The notes under the pieces are model-generated. The model ran no database searches, was not told the origin of the DNA, and was given only the letters and a program-made list of their open reading frames with translations. From Pseudoalteromonas luteoviolacea H33-S (GTDB lineage Bacteria; Pseudomonadota; Gammaproteobacteria; Enterobacterales; Alteromonadaceae): a DNA stretch of 64,000 nt. Below, piece after piece: positions 1 to 8,435 of the stretch (positions are counted from its first letter, which is position 1; each line of letters begins with the position of its first letter). The translations under genes and the position numbers were made by a program. The stretch is from positions 40,479 through 104,478 of the forward strand of contig NZ_AUXY01000078.1 in assembly GCF_001625695.1 (NCBI RefSeq), written 5' to 3'.

Positions 1-1
1 A

Positions 2-793
2 CAAGGTGATATAGATTTACTCTCATATATCGCGTTGCTGGATCGTAAGCCTAAAGTCGTTGCGATCACCGCCTGTTCAAATGTCTCGGGCGTATATTTG
101 GATCTGCCGCTTTACTGCAAAATGGCCAAGGAAGCAGGTTCTATAGTGGTTGTAGATGCTGCTCAGGCTATTGCGCATCGAAAGATTAATGTGCATGAGC
201 TGGATATTGATTTTATGACTTTTTCGGCACATAAGATGCTGGGTCCGACCGGGCTTGGCATTTTATATGGGCGTAAAGCGGCTCTTGAACAGCTTGAGGT
301 GACTCAGTTGGGCGGAGGTATGGTGGATTGGGTTGATGAAGAGCACTACCGGGTTCGCAAGATCCCGCACAGGTTTGAACCGGGCACACCACATATAGCA
401 GGTGTATTGGGTTTTTCCGCAGCCATAGAGTATTTAAATAAATTTGGATGGGAGCGTGTACAGCAACATGACATCGAGCTTGGAAAACTTATGCTTGAGG
501 AAGCGCTTGCTCGTGATTACTTAAATGTCATTCAGCCAGATCGTAGTTTAGATCGTGGCGCGGTACTGAGCTTTAGTATTCCCAAGGTAAATAGCTTGGA
601 CGATTTTGCCAGGACCTTGAGTGACTCTTATGGCTTTATTTGTCGAACGGGGCACCTTTGTGCTCAGCCTTTTGTTAGTCAATATAGCGATCAGCCAGTA
701 CTGCGAATATCCGGATATATTTATACAACCGAAGACGATATCAAGGCATTTTTTGCAGCGCTTGATGAGCTGAGTAAATTTACATTTCTTTAG
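2..793 (+). CDS. Class V aminotransferase, SufS-like cysteine desulfurase (5' truncated by window)
   Basis: The open frame runs in from the left window edge, so the start lies outside and only the last 263 residues are visible. The fold-type I PLP enzyme signature is clear: the Schiff-base lysine sits in FSAHKMLGPTG (codon 233-235), matching the SGHKxxGPTG motif of SufS/CsdA enzymes. The catalytic-loop cysteine is in RTGHLCAQP (codon 659-661), which is typical of cysteine desulfurases rather than plain aminotransferases. Family members take sulfur from cysteine as a persulfide and pass it on. No SufBCDE genes follow; the next two genes look like secondary metabolism, so I infer a dedicated sulfur or amino-group donor for a natural product. 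Isopenicillin-epimerase-like or selenocysteine lyase activity remains possible. A 130-bp gap separates it from the next gene. Confidence 0.8.
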   Translation, partial: QGDIDLLSYIALLDRKPKVVAITACSNVSGVYLDLPLYCKMAKEAGSIVVVDAAQAIAHRKINVHELDIDFMTFSAHKMLGPTGLGILYGRKAALEQLEVTQLGGGMVDWVDEEHYRVRKIPHRFEPGTPHIAGVLGFSAAIEYLNKFGWERVQQHDIELGKLMLEEALARDYLNVIQPDRSLDRGAVLSFSIPKVNSLDDFARTLSDSYGFICRTGHLCAQPFVSQYSDQPVLRISGYIYTTEDDIKAFFAALDELSKFTFL

Positions 794-923
794 TAAGCTA
801 GGGTTGTCGGCTTTGGTCTGATTGTTCAAAGCAGAAAGGCTCATAAAACGTTTAGCATAATCTAAGCGGCAATAGGCTCATTGAGGGAGCTGTAACCCGG
901 CGATAAAAAAAAACAGGTGAAAT

Positions 924-2204
924 ATGGAATCTTTGCAGGACAAGATCCAGTCGGCTGAGCACATTCAGTTTAGCGGTGAGTTGGATGCTGATTTAGCACT
1001 GCTGAATCAACAGTTAAAATATGAACATGACTTCATTAGCGGGCAAGAAAAGGTCGCAATATCAGACCTCACGTCGTGGTTTAACCTGCGCCGTGCGTTT
1101 TTAAGACTGCATAGTCGTGACCTTTATTTGCGGGCAACGGCAGAGGGTAAACATGCTCTAACAGGACAGTCGTTGCTGGCTCAAATTGCAACATTCGCGC
1201 CTCAATTTGTATGTTTTTATGCCTGCCAGCGTTCCGAGTTAACTGAAAAATGGCAGCGTGGCTTGCAGGACCAATCAATAGGGTTGTTACTGAGCTTCTT
1301 TTTCACCGACGAAGCGTGCGGTGAACACTTGATCCGGAGCTATCTAAGGTGTCAGGCCAGTTCAGTGGCTTATCTCAGGGAGTTTGCACAAACTGGTGTT
1401 TTAAACTTGCCCAAAGTGACCGTGGAAAAACATGGCAAGATGGGGCACATCACATTTAACAACCCACAATGCTTGAATGCAGAAGATAATCAGCTGGTGG
1501 CCGATCTGAATATTGCTGTGGATTTAGTGTATCTCAGTGAAGACATTGAGGTAGGTGTACTTAGAGGTGGTGTGACGCAGCACGCGAAGTATCAAGGAAA
1601 AAGGATATTCAGCGCTGGCGTCAACCTAAAGCAGCTACACAAATCAGATATTAGTTTTGTTGATTTTATGATTGGTAGAGAGCTGGGATACGTCAACAAA
1701 ATGATCCACGGGGTGGTCAGCGAAAGTGGTGAAAAAATAGTTAAACCCTGGATTTCAGTAGTAGATACCTTTGCCATTGGGGGGGGGATGCAGCTGCTGC
1801 TGGCGAGTGACTATGTGATTGCTGAAGAAGGCAGCTATGCAAGTTTACCTGCTGGAAATGAGGGCATTATACCTGGCCTTGCAAATATGCGATTGGCGAG
1901 AAAGTGTAATTTTCGCATTGCGAAGGAAGTTATCTTGCTCGGCAGAAAATTATGGGCTGGAGAGTCTGACAGTCAAGGCGTGTTTGATCAATCTGTACGC
2001 AGTGAAGATTTGCAAGTGAAGCTCGACGAAATGGCTCGACTACTTTCCACACCGGCGGTTAGGGAGAATAAACGCATGCTGGTCACTGGAAGTGAGCCTA
2101 TGGATGAATTAAGGCGCTACTTGGCAGAGTTTTGCTTGGTTCAGGGGGAGAGGATTTATTCAAAAGATGTAGCAAATAAAGTGAGTAAATTCACTTTAAG
2201 TTGA
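924..2204 (+). CDS. DpgC-like enoyl-CoA hydratase superfamily protein (cofactor-independent dioxygenase family)
   Basis: This 426-residue protein is far longer than a normal crotonase (about 260 residues) and has the layout of (3,5-dihydroxyphenyl)acetyl-CoA 1,2-dioxygenase, DpgC: an all-helical N-terminal part (about residues 1-165), then a crotonase fold. DpgC-like signatures include GKRIFSAGVNLKQLH (about residues 222-236), FMIGRELGYVNK, KPWISVVDTFAIGGGMQLLL and the SLPAGNEGIIPG block. In vancomycin-type pathways DpgC uses O2 without cofactor to turn DPA-CoA into a phenylglyoxylate. The partner type III polyketide synthase is not visible here, so the substrate is unknown. The ATG is preceded by AGGTGA. 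Its stop lies 36 bp before the next gene, suggesting one operon. Family assignment is firm, reaction is inferred. Confidence 0.8.
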   Translation: MESLQDKIQSAEHIQFSGELDADLALLNQQLKYEHDFISGQEKVAISDLTSWFNLRRAFLRLHSRDLYLRATAEGKHALTGQSLLAQIATFAPQFVCFYACQRSELTEKWQRGLQDQSIGLLLSFFFTDEACGEHLIRSYLRCQASSVAYLREFAQTGVLNLPKVTVEKHGKMGHITFNNPQCLNAEDNQLVADLNIAVDLVYLSEDIEVGVLRGGVTQHAKYQGKRIFSAGVNLKQLHKSDISFVDFMIGRELGYVNKMIHGVVSESGEKIVKPWISVVDTFAIGGGMQLLLASDYVIAEEGSYASLPAGNEGIIPGLANMRLARKCNFRIAKEVILLGRKLWAGESDSQGVFDQSVRSEDLQVKLDEMARLLSTPAVRENKRMLVTGSEPMDELRRYLAEFCLVQGERIYSKDVANKVSKFTLS

Positions 2205-2240
2205 TTTTATAAATTACAAAAAATAAATGAGTGAGGCTTT

Positions 2241-3833
2241 ATGGTAGTTGAACATGATTATGTAATAATCGGCGGTGGTCCAGCAGGATTACAGCTAGGG
2301 TACTTTTTTTCTAGGGATTTAAAAAATTATTTAATACTTGAAAAAGCGGATAAAGCAGGCGCGTATTTTGATAAGTACCCTGTACACAGAAAATTGATTT
2401 CTATAAATAAAGTATATACAGGCTTCGACTGTTTTAATATTAATCTGCGTTGGGACTGGAATTCTCTTTTATCTGAAAAAGAGCTTAGTTTCAAAGAGTA
2501 CTCAGAAGAGTATTTTCCAAAAGCGGACAGAATGGTTGATTATCTTAACGACTATGCCAAAGTCAATGAACTAAATATTCGTTACAACTCTGATGTGGTA
2601 AAGGTAAGTAAAAAAGAGGGGATTTTTTATATCACACTGGCTGATGGCGATCAGATAAAAACTAAAAATCTAGTGGTTGCTACGGGTCTATCAGAAGAGC
2701 GAGTGCCAAATGTGAGCGGGATTGAGCATGCGGTGACATATGGTGAGCATTCGTTGGAACTGGATAAGTACAAAAATAAGCGCGTTATGATCCTTGGCAA
2801 AGGCAATTCAGCGTTCGAAACTGCCGATCACTTGAATGATGTGACAGCAAGTATTCACTTACTTAGCCCTAACCCGGTAAAACTGGCTTGGTCCACACAC
2901 TATGTGGGTAACCTCAGGGCGGTCAACAACAATGTGCTTGATACCTACCAGTTGAAGTCTCAAAATACCATTTTGGATGGTGAGGTGGAAAAAATAACAA
3001 AAGCTGGTGACAGCTTATTGGTAGACGTTAAGTATACGCATGCTGAAGGTCAGCGGATCCAAGTGCCTGTTGACGAAATCATAATTTGTGCTGGTTTTAA
3101 ATTTTCAAATAAGATTTTTGATGAGACCTGTATGCCTGAGATGTGCAGTATGGACAAATATCCGAGCATGACGAGTGACTGGGAATCGACTAGTGTGTCA
3201 AATATGTACTTTGCGGGCACAATTACACACTCTAGAGATTATAAAAAGTCTTTCTCTGGGTTTATTCATGGCTTTAGATATAATGCGAAGTTATTGAATT
3301 CAGTATTAAATGAAAAGAATCACGAAAAACCATTCCCGAGTTATAAGGTTGATTACTCAAGCTTTTCTTTACATGATGCGCTGATAAAAAGAATACATGA
3401 AAACTCTTCATTGTTCCAACAGCCTGGTTTTATTTGTGATTACATCAGAGTTAATAGTGATAAAGGGTTTGAGTATATCGAAGACTTGAGCTTAGATATA
3501 ATAAAACAAAGAGAACACCTTAGTTCAGGTCGTTATTTAACGGTGACTATGGAGTACGGTGATGCGAAGCATCCTGATCCATTTAACATACATCGTACGC
3601 CTGAAAACGGTAAAGAAAGTGCGTTTATTCACCCAGTAATACGTCTGTTCGACGAAGGGAGCCTAAAAGCTGAGTGCCATATTCCTGAGGATTTAGAAAA
3701 CAATTGGTATCAGGACATGTATCAGGATATTTTATATCGCTTTATTTGTGAGGAATTGGCGTTAGCACCTGTTGAAGACGCAAGGGCAGTGCCTACCATC
3801 GATTACCTCAATAAAGTAACAAAAGTTCTTTAG
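2241..3833 (+). CDS. FOXRED2-like FAD/NAD(P)-dependent oxidoreductase
   Basis: A 530-residue flavoprotein. The N-terminal FAD-binding Rossmann motif is VIIGGGPAGLQLGYF (about residues 8-22), and a second dinucleotide motif, MILGKGNSAFETADH, lies near residue 183. The block HRKLISINKVYTG followed by LRWDWNSLLS is characteristic of FOXRED2-type proteins, a relative of flavin monooxygenases best known from animals but also found in bacterial biosynthetic clusters. The C-terminal 150 residues resemble no domain I can name. It sits 36 bp after the DpgC-like gene with GTGAGG as ribosome binding site, and a strong hairpin follows, so it closes the operon. Probable role: oxidation of a pathway intermediate. 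The gene looks more AT-rich than its upstream neighbours. Confidence 0.78.
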   Translation: MVVEHDYVIIGGGPAGLQLGYFFSRDLKNYLILEKADKAGAYFDKYPVHRKLISINKVYTGFDCFNINLRWDWNSLLSEKELSFKEYSEEYFPKADRMVDYLNDYAKVNELNIRYNSDVVKVSKKEGIFYITLADGDQIKTKNLVVATGLSEERVPNVSGIEHAVTYGEHSLELDKYKNKRVMILGKGNSAFETADHLNDVTASIHLLSPNPVKLAWSTHYVGNLRAVNNNVLDTYQLKSQNTILDGEVEKITKAGDSLLVDVKYTHAEGQRIQVPVDEIIICAGFKFSNKIFDETCMPEMCSMDKYPSMTSDWESTSVSNMYFAGTITHSRDYKKSFSGFIHGFRYNAKLLNSVLNEKNHEKPFPSYKVDYSSFSLHDALIKRIHENSSLFQQPGFICDYIRVNSDKGFEYIEDLSLDIIKQREHLSSGRYLTVTMEYGDAKHPDPFNIHRTPENGKESAFIHPVIRLFDEGSLKAECHIPEDLENNWYQDMYQDILYRFICEELALAPVEDARAVPTIDYLNKVTKVL

Positions 3834-3846
3834 ACGTTGATCTTCT

Positions 3847-3881
3847 TAACAACTTGCGGTCTGCCTGATGGCAAGTTGTTA
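3847..3881 (+). terminator. Hairpin terminator after FOXRED2-like gene
   Basis: An 11-bp perfect stem (TAACAACTTGC pairing with GCAAGTTGTTA) around a 13-nt loop, followed a few bases later by a TTTTTT run. It lies 13 bp after the stop codon. Confidence 0.75.
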
Positions 3882-3921
3882 TATCAACTTTTTTAATTGA
3901 GCCAATGTAACTCCCCGAGCT

Positions 3922-4475
3922 TTAGTACAGCTGATTAGTAGAGTTATGCTGTCTCAGATAGCGTATTGGGGTTTGATTTCCTAGCGCATCGTGAGGCCAT
4001 TCATAATTATAAATATCTCATCACTCACCTTTAATGTCATGAACCGCTGAAGTGACTCAAACAGATATAAATCCAATATATCTTCTCGATAGCTGCGATT
4101 AAATCGCTTAACAAAACCGTTATGATATGGGCTACTTGGTTTAATAAACTCAAGTTTTATGCATTTTTCACTAGCCCAACTTTACAGGGCACCTGATGTA
4201 AATTCAGGATCATTATCCACTCGAGTTTGTTGTGGTTTTGCGCACCACGAAATGACCGGTTCCAACACGCTAATAACTCTTTCAGCTTTGTGGCTTGTAT
4301 CGGCTACAATCGCTAATGCTTGGCGATTGTAGCCGCCCAGTTCATTCAGTGATCTAAAACGGTCTCCGTAGTTGAGCGCATCGCTCATAGAGTCCATCGA
4401 CCAGAAGTTATGATGTTTGCTCGGTGCGCGCTTTGGTCCACGGCGTTTCCCTTTTCGTCTAAGGTTAAGCAAGTT
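3922..4475 (-). pseudogene. IS3-family transposase (OrfB) remnant
   Basis: The longest intact piece (4182-4472) carries LRRKGKRRGPK, WSMDSMSDAL and RVDNDPEFTS, matching the rve/DDE integrase core of IS3-family OrfB proteins of the IS407/IS2 type. An in-frame TAA at the position after SGAL interrupts the gene. The frame then continues with PSSPYHNGFVKRFNRSYRED and LDLYLFESLQ, after which a frameshift restores DIYNYEWPHDALGNQTPIRY, the normal IS3 C-terminus, ending at 3922. The N-terminal half and OrfA are missing, and I found no terminal inverted repeats or target duplication. It is an old, dead insertion between the biosynthetic operon and the beta-lactamase-like gene. Confidence 0.85.
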
Positions 4476-4908
4476 TTACACTCGATCTTTAAATAAGAGC
4501 TTTGAGCCTAGGATTAGTGTCAAAATATTGCGGGGCTCTGATGCTTCAGGTCTTGATTTGTTTGATTGGGGTTGGGTTAAACTTGGCTAATCTAGTTGCA
4601 TTGAATTGACTGACATTGGTCCAGACTATGCAGATTATATAGGTAACACATTAAATAATGTTTTAATACTTTAGTCTGCAAAAGGGAAAAATTTTTCTTA
4701 TATGTCATGTTAATAGTCGTAACCATCGTCAATGCGTATAAAAAAACACCACTATTAAAATTTGGCTTTATTCGTCTATTACAAATTATTGGTAACGATT
4801 TTTAGCCGTTTATTTATAACAATAAGCACCTAAATTTATTCGGCCTTTAAACCTTTTAATCAGTTACGTCGTCAAAATAATAACTTTAGTGATTTTAAAA
4901 GGAAAACA
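4476..4908. other. Intergenic stretch right of the IS3 remnant
   Basis: 433 bp of AT-rich sequence with no open frame I can support. It must hold the promoter of the downstream lipoprotein gene, but no clear operator or hairpin stands out. Confidence 0.5.
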
Positions 4909-6036
4909 ATGAGCCGATTAATAACTCAAAAAATATCATCGGTATTGGCTATTTCATTACTGACAGTTTTGGCTTCTTGCAAAAGTTATGATGCAATCAA
5001 TTTTGAATCTAATACGAAAAATGAACTCATTGAATTTATTGATGGAGATGCTGGGCAAGTCGTTTCAATTTCGGTTGTAGACTCAGATAAGACTTACCAA
5101 TATCATTTGGGGACGTTAAGGAATGGCGATAAGCCTAACAACCTAACAATATACGAAATTGGCTCTTTAACCAAAACTTACACAGGTTTAGCGGTTGCTA
5201 AGGCTATTCACGACGGAAAAGTTGAGCTTGATAAAGATATCCGCCATTACCTTAAAAATAACGAATATAAAAACCTAGAGGCGTCCAATCAATATATCAC
5301 TTTACGACACCTTTTGACGCATACCAGTGGTCTGCCTAGCAATTTTGCTGCCAGTCGCGAAGATATTGAACAAGGTAGATATTTTGAAAAAATATCAAAA
5401 TATCCTAGAGATGACTATTTTGATGATCTTAAAAACGTAAAGCTTAATTCCATCCCTGGCGAAGATTATCTATATTCTAGTGTTGGTACTAATTTAGCCG
5501 GATACATTCTGGAGTCAGTTTACCAAAAACCTTTTGAATTACTGGTTTCTGAATTGATTACAAGCAAGTCTGGAGAGCGCGACACGAAATTCAGACGCAC
5601 AAACTTGGAGGTAAGCGAAGTTACGGTCGGATCAGACGGAAATGGCAATCAAATGCCCTTGGCGAGTCAATATTGGTTTGCTGGTGGAGGATTAACTTCA
5701 AATGTTGAGTCTGTTACGCGCTATATTCGACATCAATTGTCTTCAGAGCCTGAGGTGGCAATTTCTCATCAACTTCTGGACGAGAGCTGGACGGGTCATG
5801 GCAAAGCATTTTATTGGTATACAGCTAAAGATGACTCAAATGAGCTCATGCTCTATCAAAGTGGCGGCTCAATGGGCACATCTAGTTGGCTGGTCATTTA
5901 TCCGAAGAAAAAAATTGGTATTTTCGTTGTAACCAATGTGGCAGAGGAAAATACTCAACCAAAGTTAGAAGCGATTTCAAATAAGGTTTTTGACTATTTA
6001 ATTGAATATAAAAAGGCGTTAAAGTCGGAGCCATAA
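4909..6036 (+). CDS. Serine hydrolase of the beta-lactamase/penicillin-binding class C family, lipoprotein
   Basis: A 375-residue protein with a lipoprotein signal peptide (lipobox LASC, Cys24), so probably anchored in the cell envelope. The catalytic SxxK motif is SLTK (Ser86-Lys89) and the second motif is Tyr189-Ser-Ser, where class C enzymes usually have YxN. HLLTHTSGLP near residue 134 is a hallmark of the family, and a QSGGSMGTS segment stands where the third KTG/HxG motif is expected. Members include esterases, D-aminopeptidases and true beta-lactamases, and sequence alone does not tell which. AAAGGA precedes the ATG. The gene stands alone, ending in a hairpin that overlaps its stop codon. 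A second family member lies at 48950-50362. Confidence 0.85.
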   Translation: MSRLITQKISSVLAISLLTVLASCKSYDAINFESNTKNELIEFIDGDAGQVVSISVVDSDKTYQYHLGTLRNGDKPNNLTIYEIGSLTKTYTGLAVAKAIHDGKVELDKDIRHYLKNNEYKNLEASNQYITLRHLLTHTSGLPSNFAASREDIEQGRYFEKISKYPRDDYFDDLKNVKLNSIPGEDYLYSSVGTNLAGYILESVYQKPFELLVSELITSKSGERDTKFRRTNLEVSEVTVGSDGNGNQMPLASQYWFAGGGLTSNVESVTRYIRHQLSSEPEVAISHQLLDESWTGHGKAFYWYTAKDDSNELMLYQSGGSMGTSSWLVIYPKKKIGIFVVTNVAEENTQPKLEAISNKVFDYLIEYKKALKSEP

Positions 6037-6050
6037 CCATTGGCTCTTTT
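6028..6050 (+). terminator. Hairpin terminator overlapping the stop codon of the serine hydrolase
   Basis: GAGCCA pairs with TGGCTC across a 7-nt loop that holds the TAA stop, followed by TTTT. Confidence 0.6.
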
Positions 6051-6088
6051 CCGTTTTTCAAGGTCTGTTAGCCAACAATAAATTAGTT

Positions 6089-6133
6089 CTTTCAAGTCAC
6101 CGGCAAAAAGCATATTTGGCGGTGACTTGAAAG
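6089..6133. terminator. Long hairpin between convergent genes
   Basis: A perfect 14-bp inverted repeat (CTTTCAAGTCACCG and its complement) around a 17-nt loop, between two convergent genes. There is no good T-run on either side, so it may act as an mRNA 3' end structure rather than a classical terminator. Confidence 0.5.
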
Positions 6134-6163
6134 GGCATTTATCTTTAAATTATCTGAATGACT

Positions 6164-6946
6164 TTACGCTTCTAGCTTTTCGGCTCTAGGTGAAAACTCA
6201 AAAACATCTGAATAGCAATTTCGCTCTTCTAAACCTAAATCGTTGAGCTGGTCAATCGTGCCATAAACCATTTTTGGTGAGCCACATAAATAAGCCTGTG
6301 TTTCTTTAAGGTTGGTATGGTCTTGTTGTATGACTTCGTAGAGAAAGCCGGTTCTACCTGTCCAACCAGACTGAGCCGACTCTAAAATCGTATGGAAATT
6401 CACGTTTTTATGCGCAGACGCCCAATTATGAAACTGTTCTAAAAGAAAAAAGTCATCGCTATGACGATTAGACCAGTAAATATTGAGACTCGCATCAGGG
6501 TTTCGATGTAAAATCTCTTCCGTTATACACTTAATCTTGGATATGCCAGAGCCTGCGGCGACAAACAAATGAGGCTGGTTAATGTTCGTTTGTAAATATG
6601 CGTTGCCCATTGCGAGCATGATCTTGACTGGCTGGTTACTGGCTTTAGCAGCAAACAAGCAGTCAACCACTTTGCCTGAAAAGTCACTCGTAACTTGGAT
6701 AATTAGGCACACTTTATTGGGCTTATCAGCATCTAAACTGCTAGAAATCGTATATGAAAGCCACAACGGTTGGTCATCATTATTAACATCCAGTTCGAGC
6801 TTCAAATATTGCCCAGACTTATAGTGCAATACTGTTCCCTCTGGGGCTAATAACTCAATTTCAAAGGTATGTTTATTGAGTGATTCGATCTTGGTTACAC
6901 ACACGTCATAATGTGCGGCAGGGCACGTTTTAACTTCATTTTTCAT
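6164..6946 (-). CDS. Ferredoxin-NADP reductase-like flavin reductase
   Basis: 260 residues with the two-domain FNR layout: an N-terminal FAD/FMN beta-barrel (about 12-115; LSYTISS stands at the usual RxYS flavin motif, without the Arg) and a C-terminal NAD(P)H domain (FVAAGSGISKIK near 127-138, LCGSPKMV near 220, and a C-terminal YSDVFEF). It resembles Fre/LuxG flavin reductases and the reductase domain of ring hydroxylases, but no 2Fe-2S domain is fused. It is transcribed divergently from metR over a 117-bp shared region. I infer that it supplies reduced flavin or electrons to the oxygen-dependent MesX/MesD system downstream of metR; that pairing is not proven by sequence. Confidence 0.8.
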   Translation of the reverse strand: MKNEVKTCPAAHYDVCVTKIESLNKHTFEIELLAPEGTVLHYKSGQYLKLELDVNNDDQPLWLSYTISSSLDADKPNKVCLIIQVTSDFSGKVVDCLFAAKASNQPVKIMLAMGNAYLQTNINQPHLFVAAGSGISKIKCITEEILHRNPDASLNIYWSNRHSDDFFLLEQFHNWASAHKNVNFHTILESAQSGWTGRTGFLYEVIQQDHTNLKETQAYLCGSPKMVYGTIDQLNDLGLEERNCYSDVFEFSPRAEKLEA

Positions 6947-7063
6947 TTTATAAACTTATACTTAATCGTATGGATTATTTAATTGATGCTAGTTTAGGTG
7001 AGTTTATCGATGAGAGAAAATGATATATTATAAACAATCTATTAATTTTACTCATGATTAAAA

Positions 7064-7972
7064 ATGTTAGAACGCATCCACCTTCGTATCATTCATGCTG
7101 TTCATCAGCAAGGATCTCTCACTGCTGCGGCAAAAGAGCTCTGTGTAACACAATCGGCATTAAGCCATACAATGCGTAAACTGGAAGACAACCTAGGTAC
7201 TGCCGTTTGGGTACGGGACGGAAGAAGCTTAAGGCTAACACAAGCAGGCCATTACCTACTTAATATTGCAAACCGTGCGCTTCCGCTATTAAATGGTGCT
7301 GAAGAAAGGCTTAAACAAATCGCTATGGGCGAGCGCGGGACATTGCGGATAGGTATGGAATGCCACCCTTGCTATCAATGGCTGTTAAAAGTGGTATCGC
7401 CTTTTTTAGAGACTTGGCCGGGTGTTGACGTCGATGTTAAACAAAAATTCCAATTTGGCGGAGTAGGGGCTTTGCTAGATTATGAAATAGATTTGCTGGT
7501 AACACCTGATCCCTATTTTAAAAGTGGCTTAGTCTTTGAGCCAGTATTTGATTATGAGCAAGTGCTCGTCGTTCCTAAAGATCATAAACTTACGGCTAAA
7601 AAATTTGCTCAGGCTGAAGACCTCAGGGACCAAGTGTTGTTTACCTACCCAGTATCAAAAGATCGCCTTGATATTTACACGCAGTTCCTCAACCCAGACC
7701 AAGTGATCCCTAAGCAACACAAAACGGTCGAAACCACTGACATCATGTTGCAAATGGTTGCATGTGGCAGAGGTGTTGCTGCATTACCACGCTGGCTGGC
7801 AGAAGAGTACAGCACAAAACTACCATTATCGGTTGTGCGTTTAGGAAAAAATGGTATCGCGAAGCAGATTTATTTAGGTACTCGAGAAGGGGATAGTAAT
7901 ATTGATTACCTCAGCGCCTTTATCAAAATGGCGCAGTGTTACAAACATCCGGTGGCAATTAGCCCGAAGTAA
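7064..7972 (+). CDS. metR: LysR-type transcriptional regulator MetR
   Basis: 302 residues. The N-terminal winged helix-turn-helix is LTAAAKELCVTQSALSHTMR (about residues 19-38), followed by a LysR substrate-binding domain. Segments matching E. coli MetR include IGMECHPCYQWL, FDYEQVLVVPKDHKL, YPVSKDRLD, the ETTDIMLQMVACGRGVAALP block and the ECH motif linked to homocysteine sensing. MetR activates methionine synthesis genes in response to homocysteine. Its position, between the reductase gene (divergent) and mesX-mesD (same strand), makes it the likely local regulator of this methionine synthase. A hairpin terminator follows, so mesX has its own promoter. Confidence 0.88.
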   Translation: MLERIHLRIIHAVHQQGSLTAAAKELCVTQSALSHTMRKLEDNLGTAVWVRDGRSLRLTQAGHYLLNIANRALPLLNGAEERLKQIAMGERGTLRIGMECHPCYQWLLKVVSPFLETWPGVDVDVKQKFQFGGVGALLDYEIDLLVTPDPYFKSGLVFEPVFDYEQVLVVPKDHKLTAKKFAQAEDLRDQVLFTYPVSKDRLDIYTQFLNPDQVIPKQHKTVETTDIMLQMVACGRGVAALPRWLAEEYSTKLPLSVVRLGKNGIAKQIYLGTREGDSNIDYLSAFIKMAQCYKHPVAISPK

Positions 7973-7978
7973 ATCAAC

Positions 7979-8002
7979 AGCCATTAGTACTTCCTAATGG
8001 CT
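7979..8002 (+). terminator. Hairpin terminator after metR
   Basis: AGCCATTAG pairs perfectly with CTAATGGCT around a 6-nt loop, 7 bp past the stop codon. The following T-run is weak. Confidence 0.55.
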
Positions 8003-8435
8003 AAAGTTGTTTGTTGTATCAGTCTACAAAAATAAAATGCACAAAAAGGTTAAAGCATTCATTTTACTTGTATTAGATAAATGCCCTGAACGCGGTGTTT
8101 TTCTGTGCGCTTAGGTTGCGGCTCATCACTCGGTAAAACTGTTTTCAGCGACAACACGCCACGTCGAAATACTGCGCTATAAATACATCAATTGATCAAC
8201 GTTATTTGCTTATTAAATAGCATCTATAAACATGGAATTAATTACCATCTTAGTTTATCGCGCACAGTAATTAACAATTCTTAAGCATGCTTGTATCCGA
8301 ATCGTTAACATAGCACTATGAGCAAAACTCATAGAATCATAAAATTAAATCAATATTAATCATGAGTCATTCATCATAGAATGGCTGCAAGACATTCAGG
8401 TCATATTTAATTTTAAGCTAAGGACCCACAATATT
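8003..8435. other. Regulatory gap between metR and mesX
   Basis: The right part holds the mesX promoter and a palindrome (8316-8334). The left part (about 8050-8180) has a 43-codon minus-strand open frame without a start codon, ending at 8050, whose residues (for example SLKTVLPSDEPQPKRTEKH) look like a protein tail. It may be a gene remnant, but I cannot name the family. Confidence 0.3.
8316..8334. promoter_or_regulatory. Perfect inverted repeat upstream of mesX, candidate MetR operator
   Basis: CTATGAG-CAAAA-CTCATAG is a perfect 7-5-7 palindrome about 100 bp before the mesX start. LysR-family operators are interrupted palindromes of this size. It does not match the enterobacterial MetR core TGAA-N5-TTCA exactly, so assignment to MetR is inference from position. 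Confidence 0.45.

Noticed and set aside
6582..6824. 80-codon plus-strand frame inside the flavin reductase gene
   Set aside because: Shadow of the minus-strand coding sequence; no ribosome binding site or conserved features.
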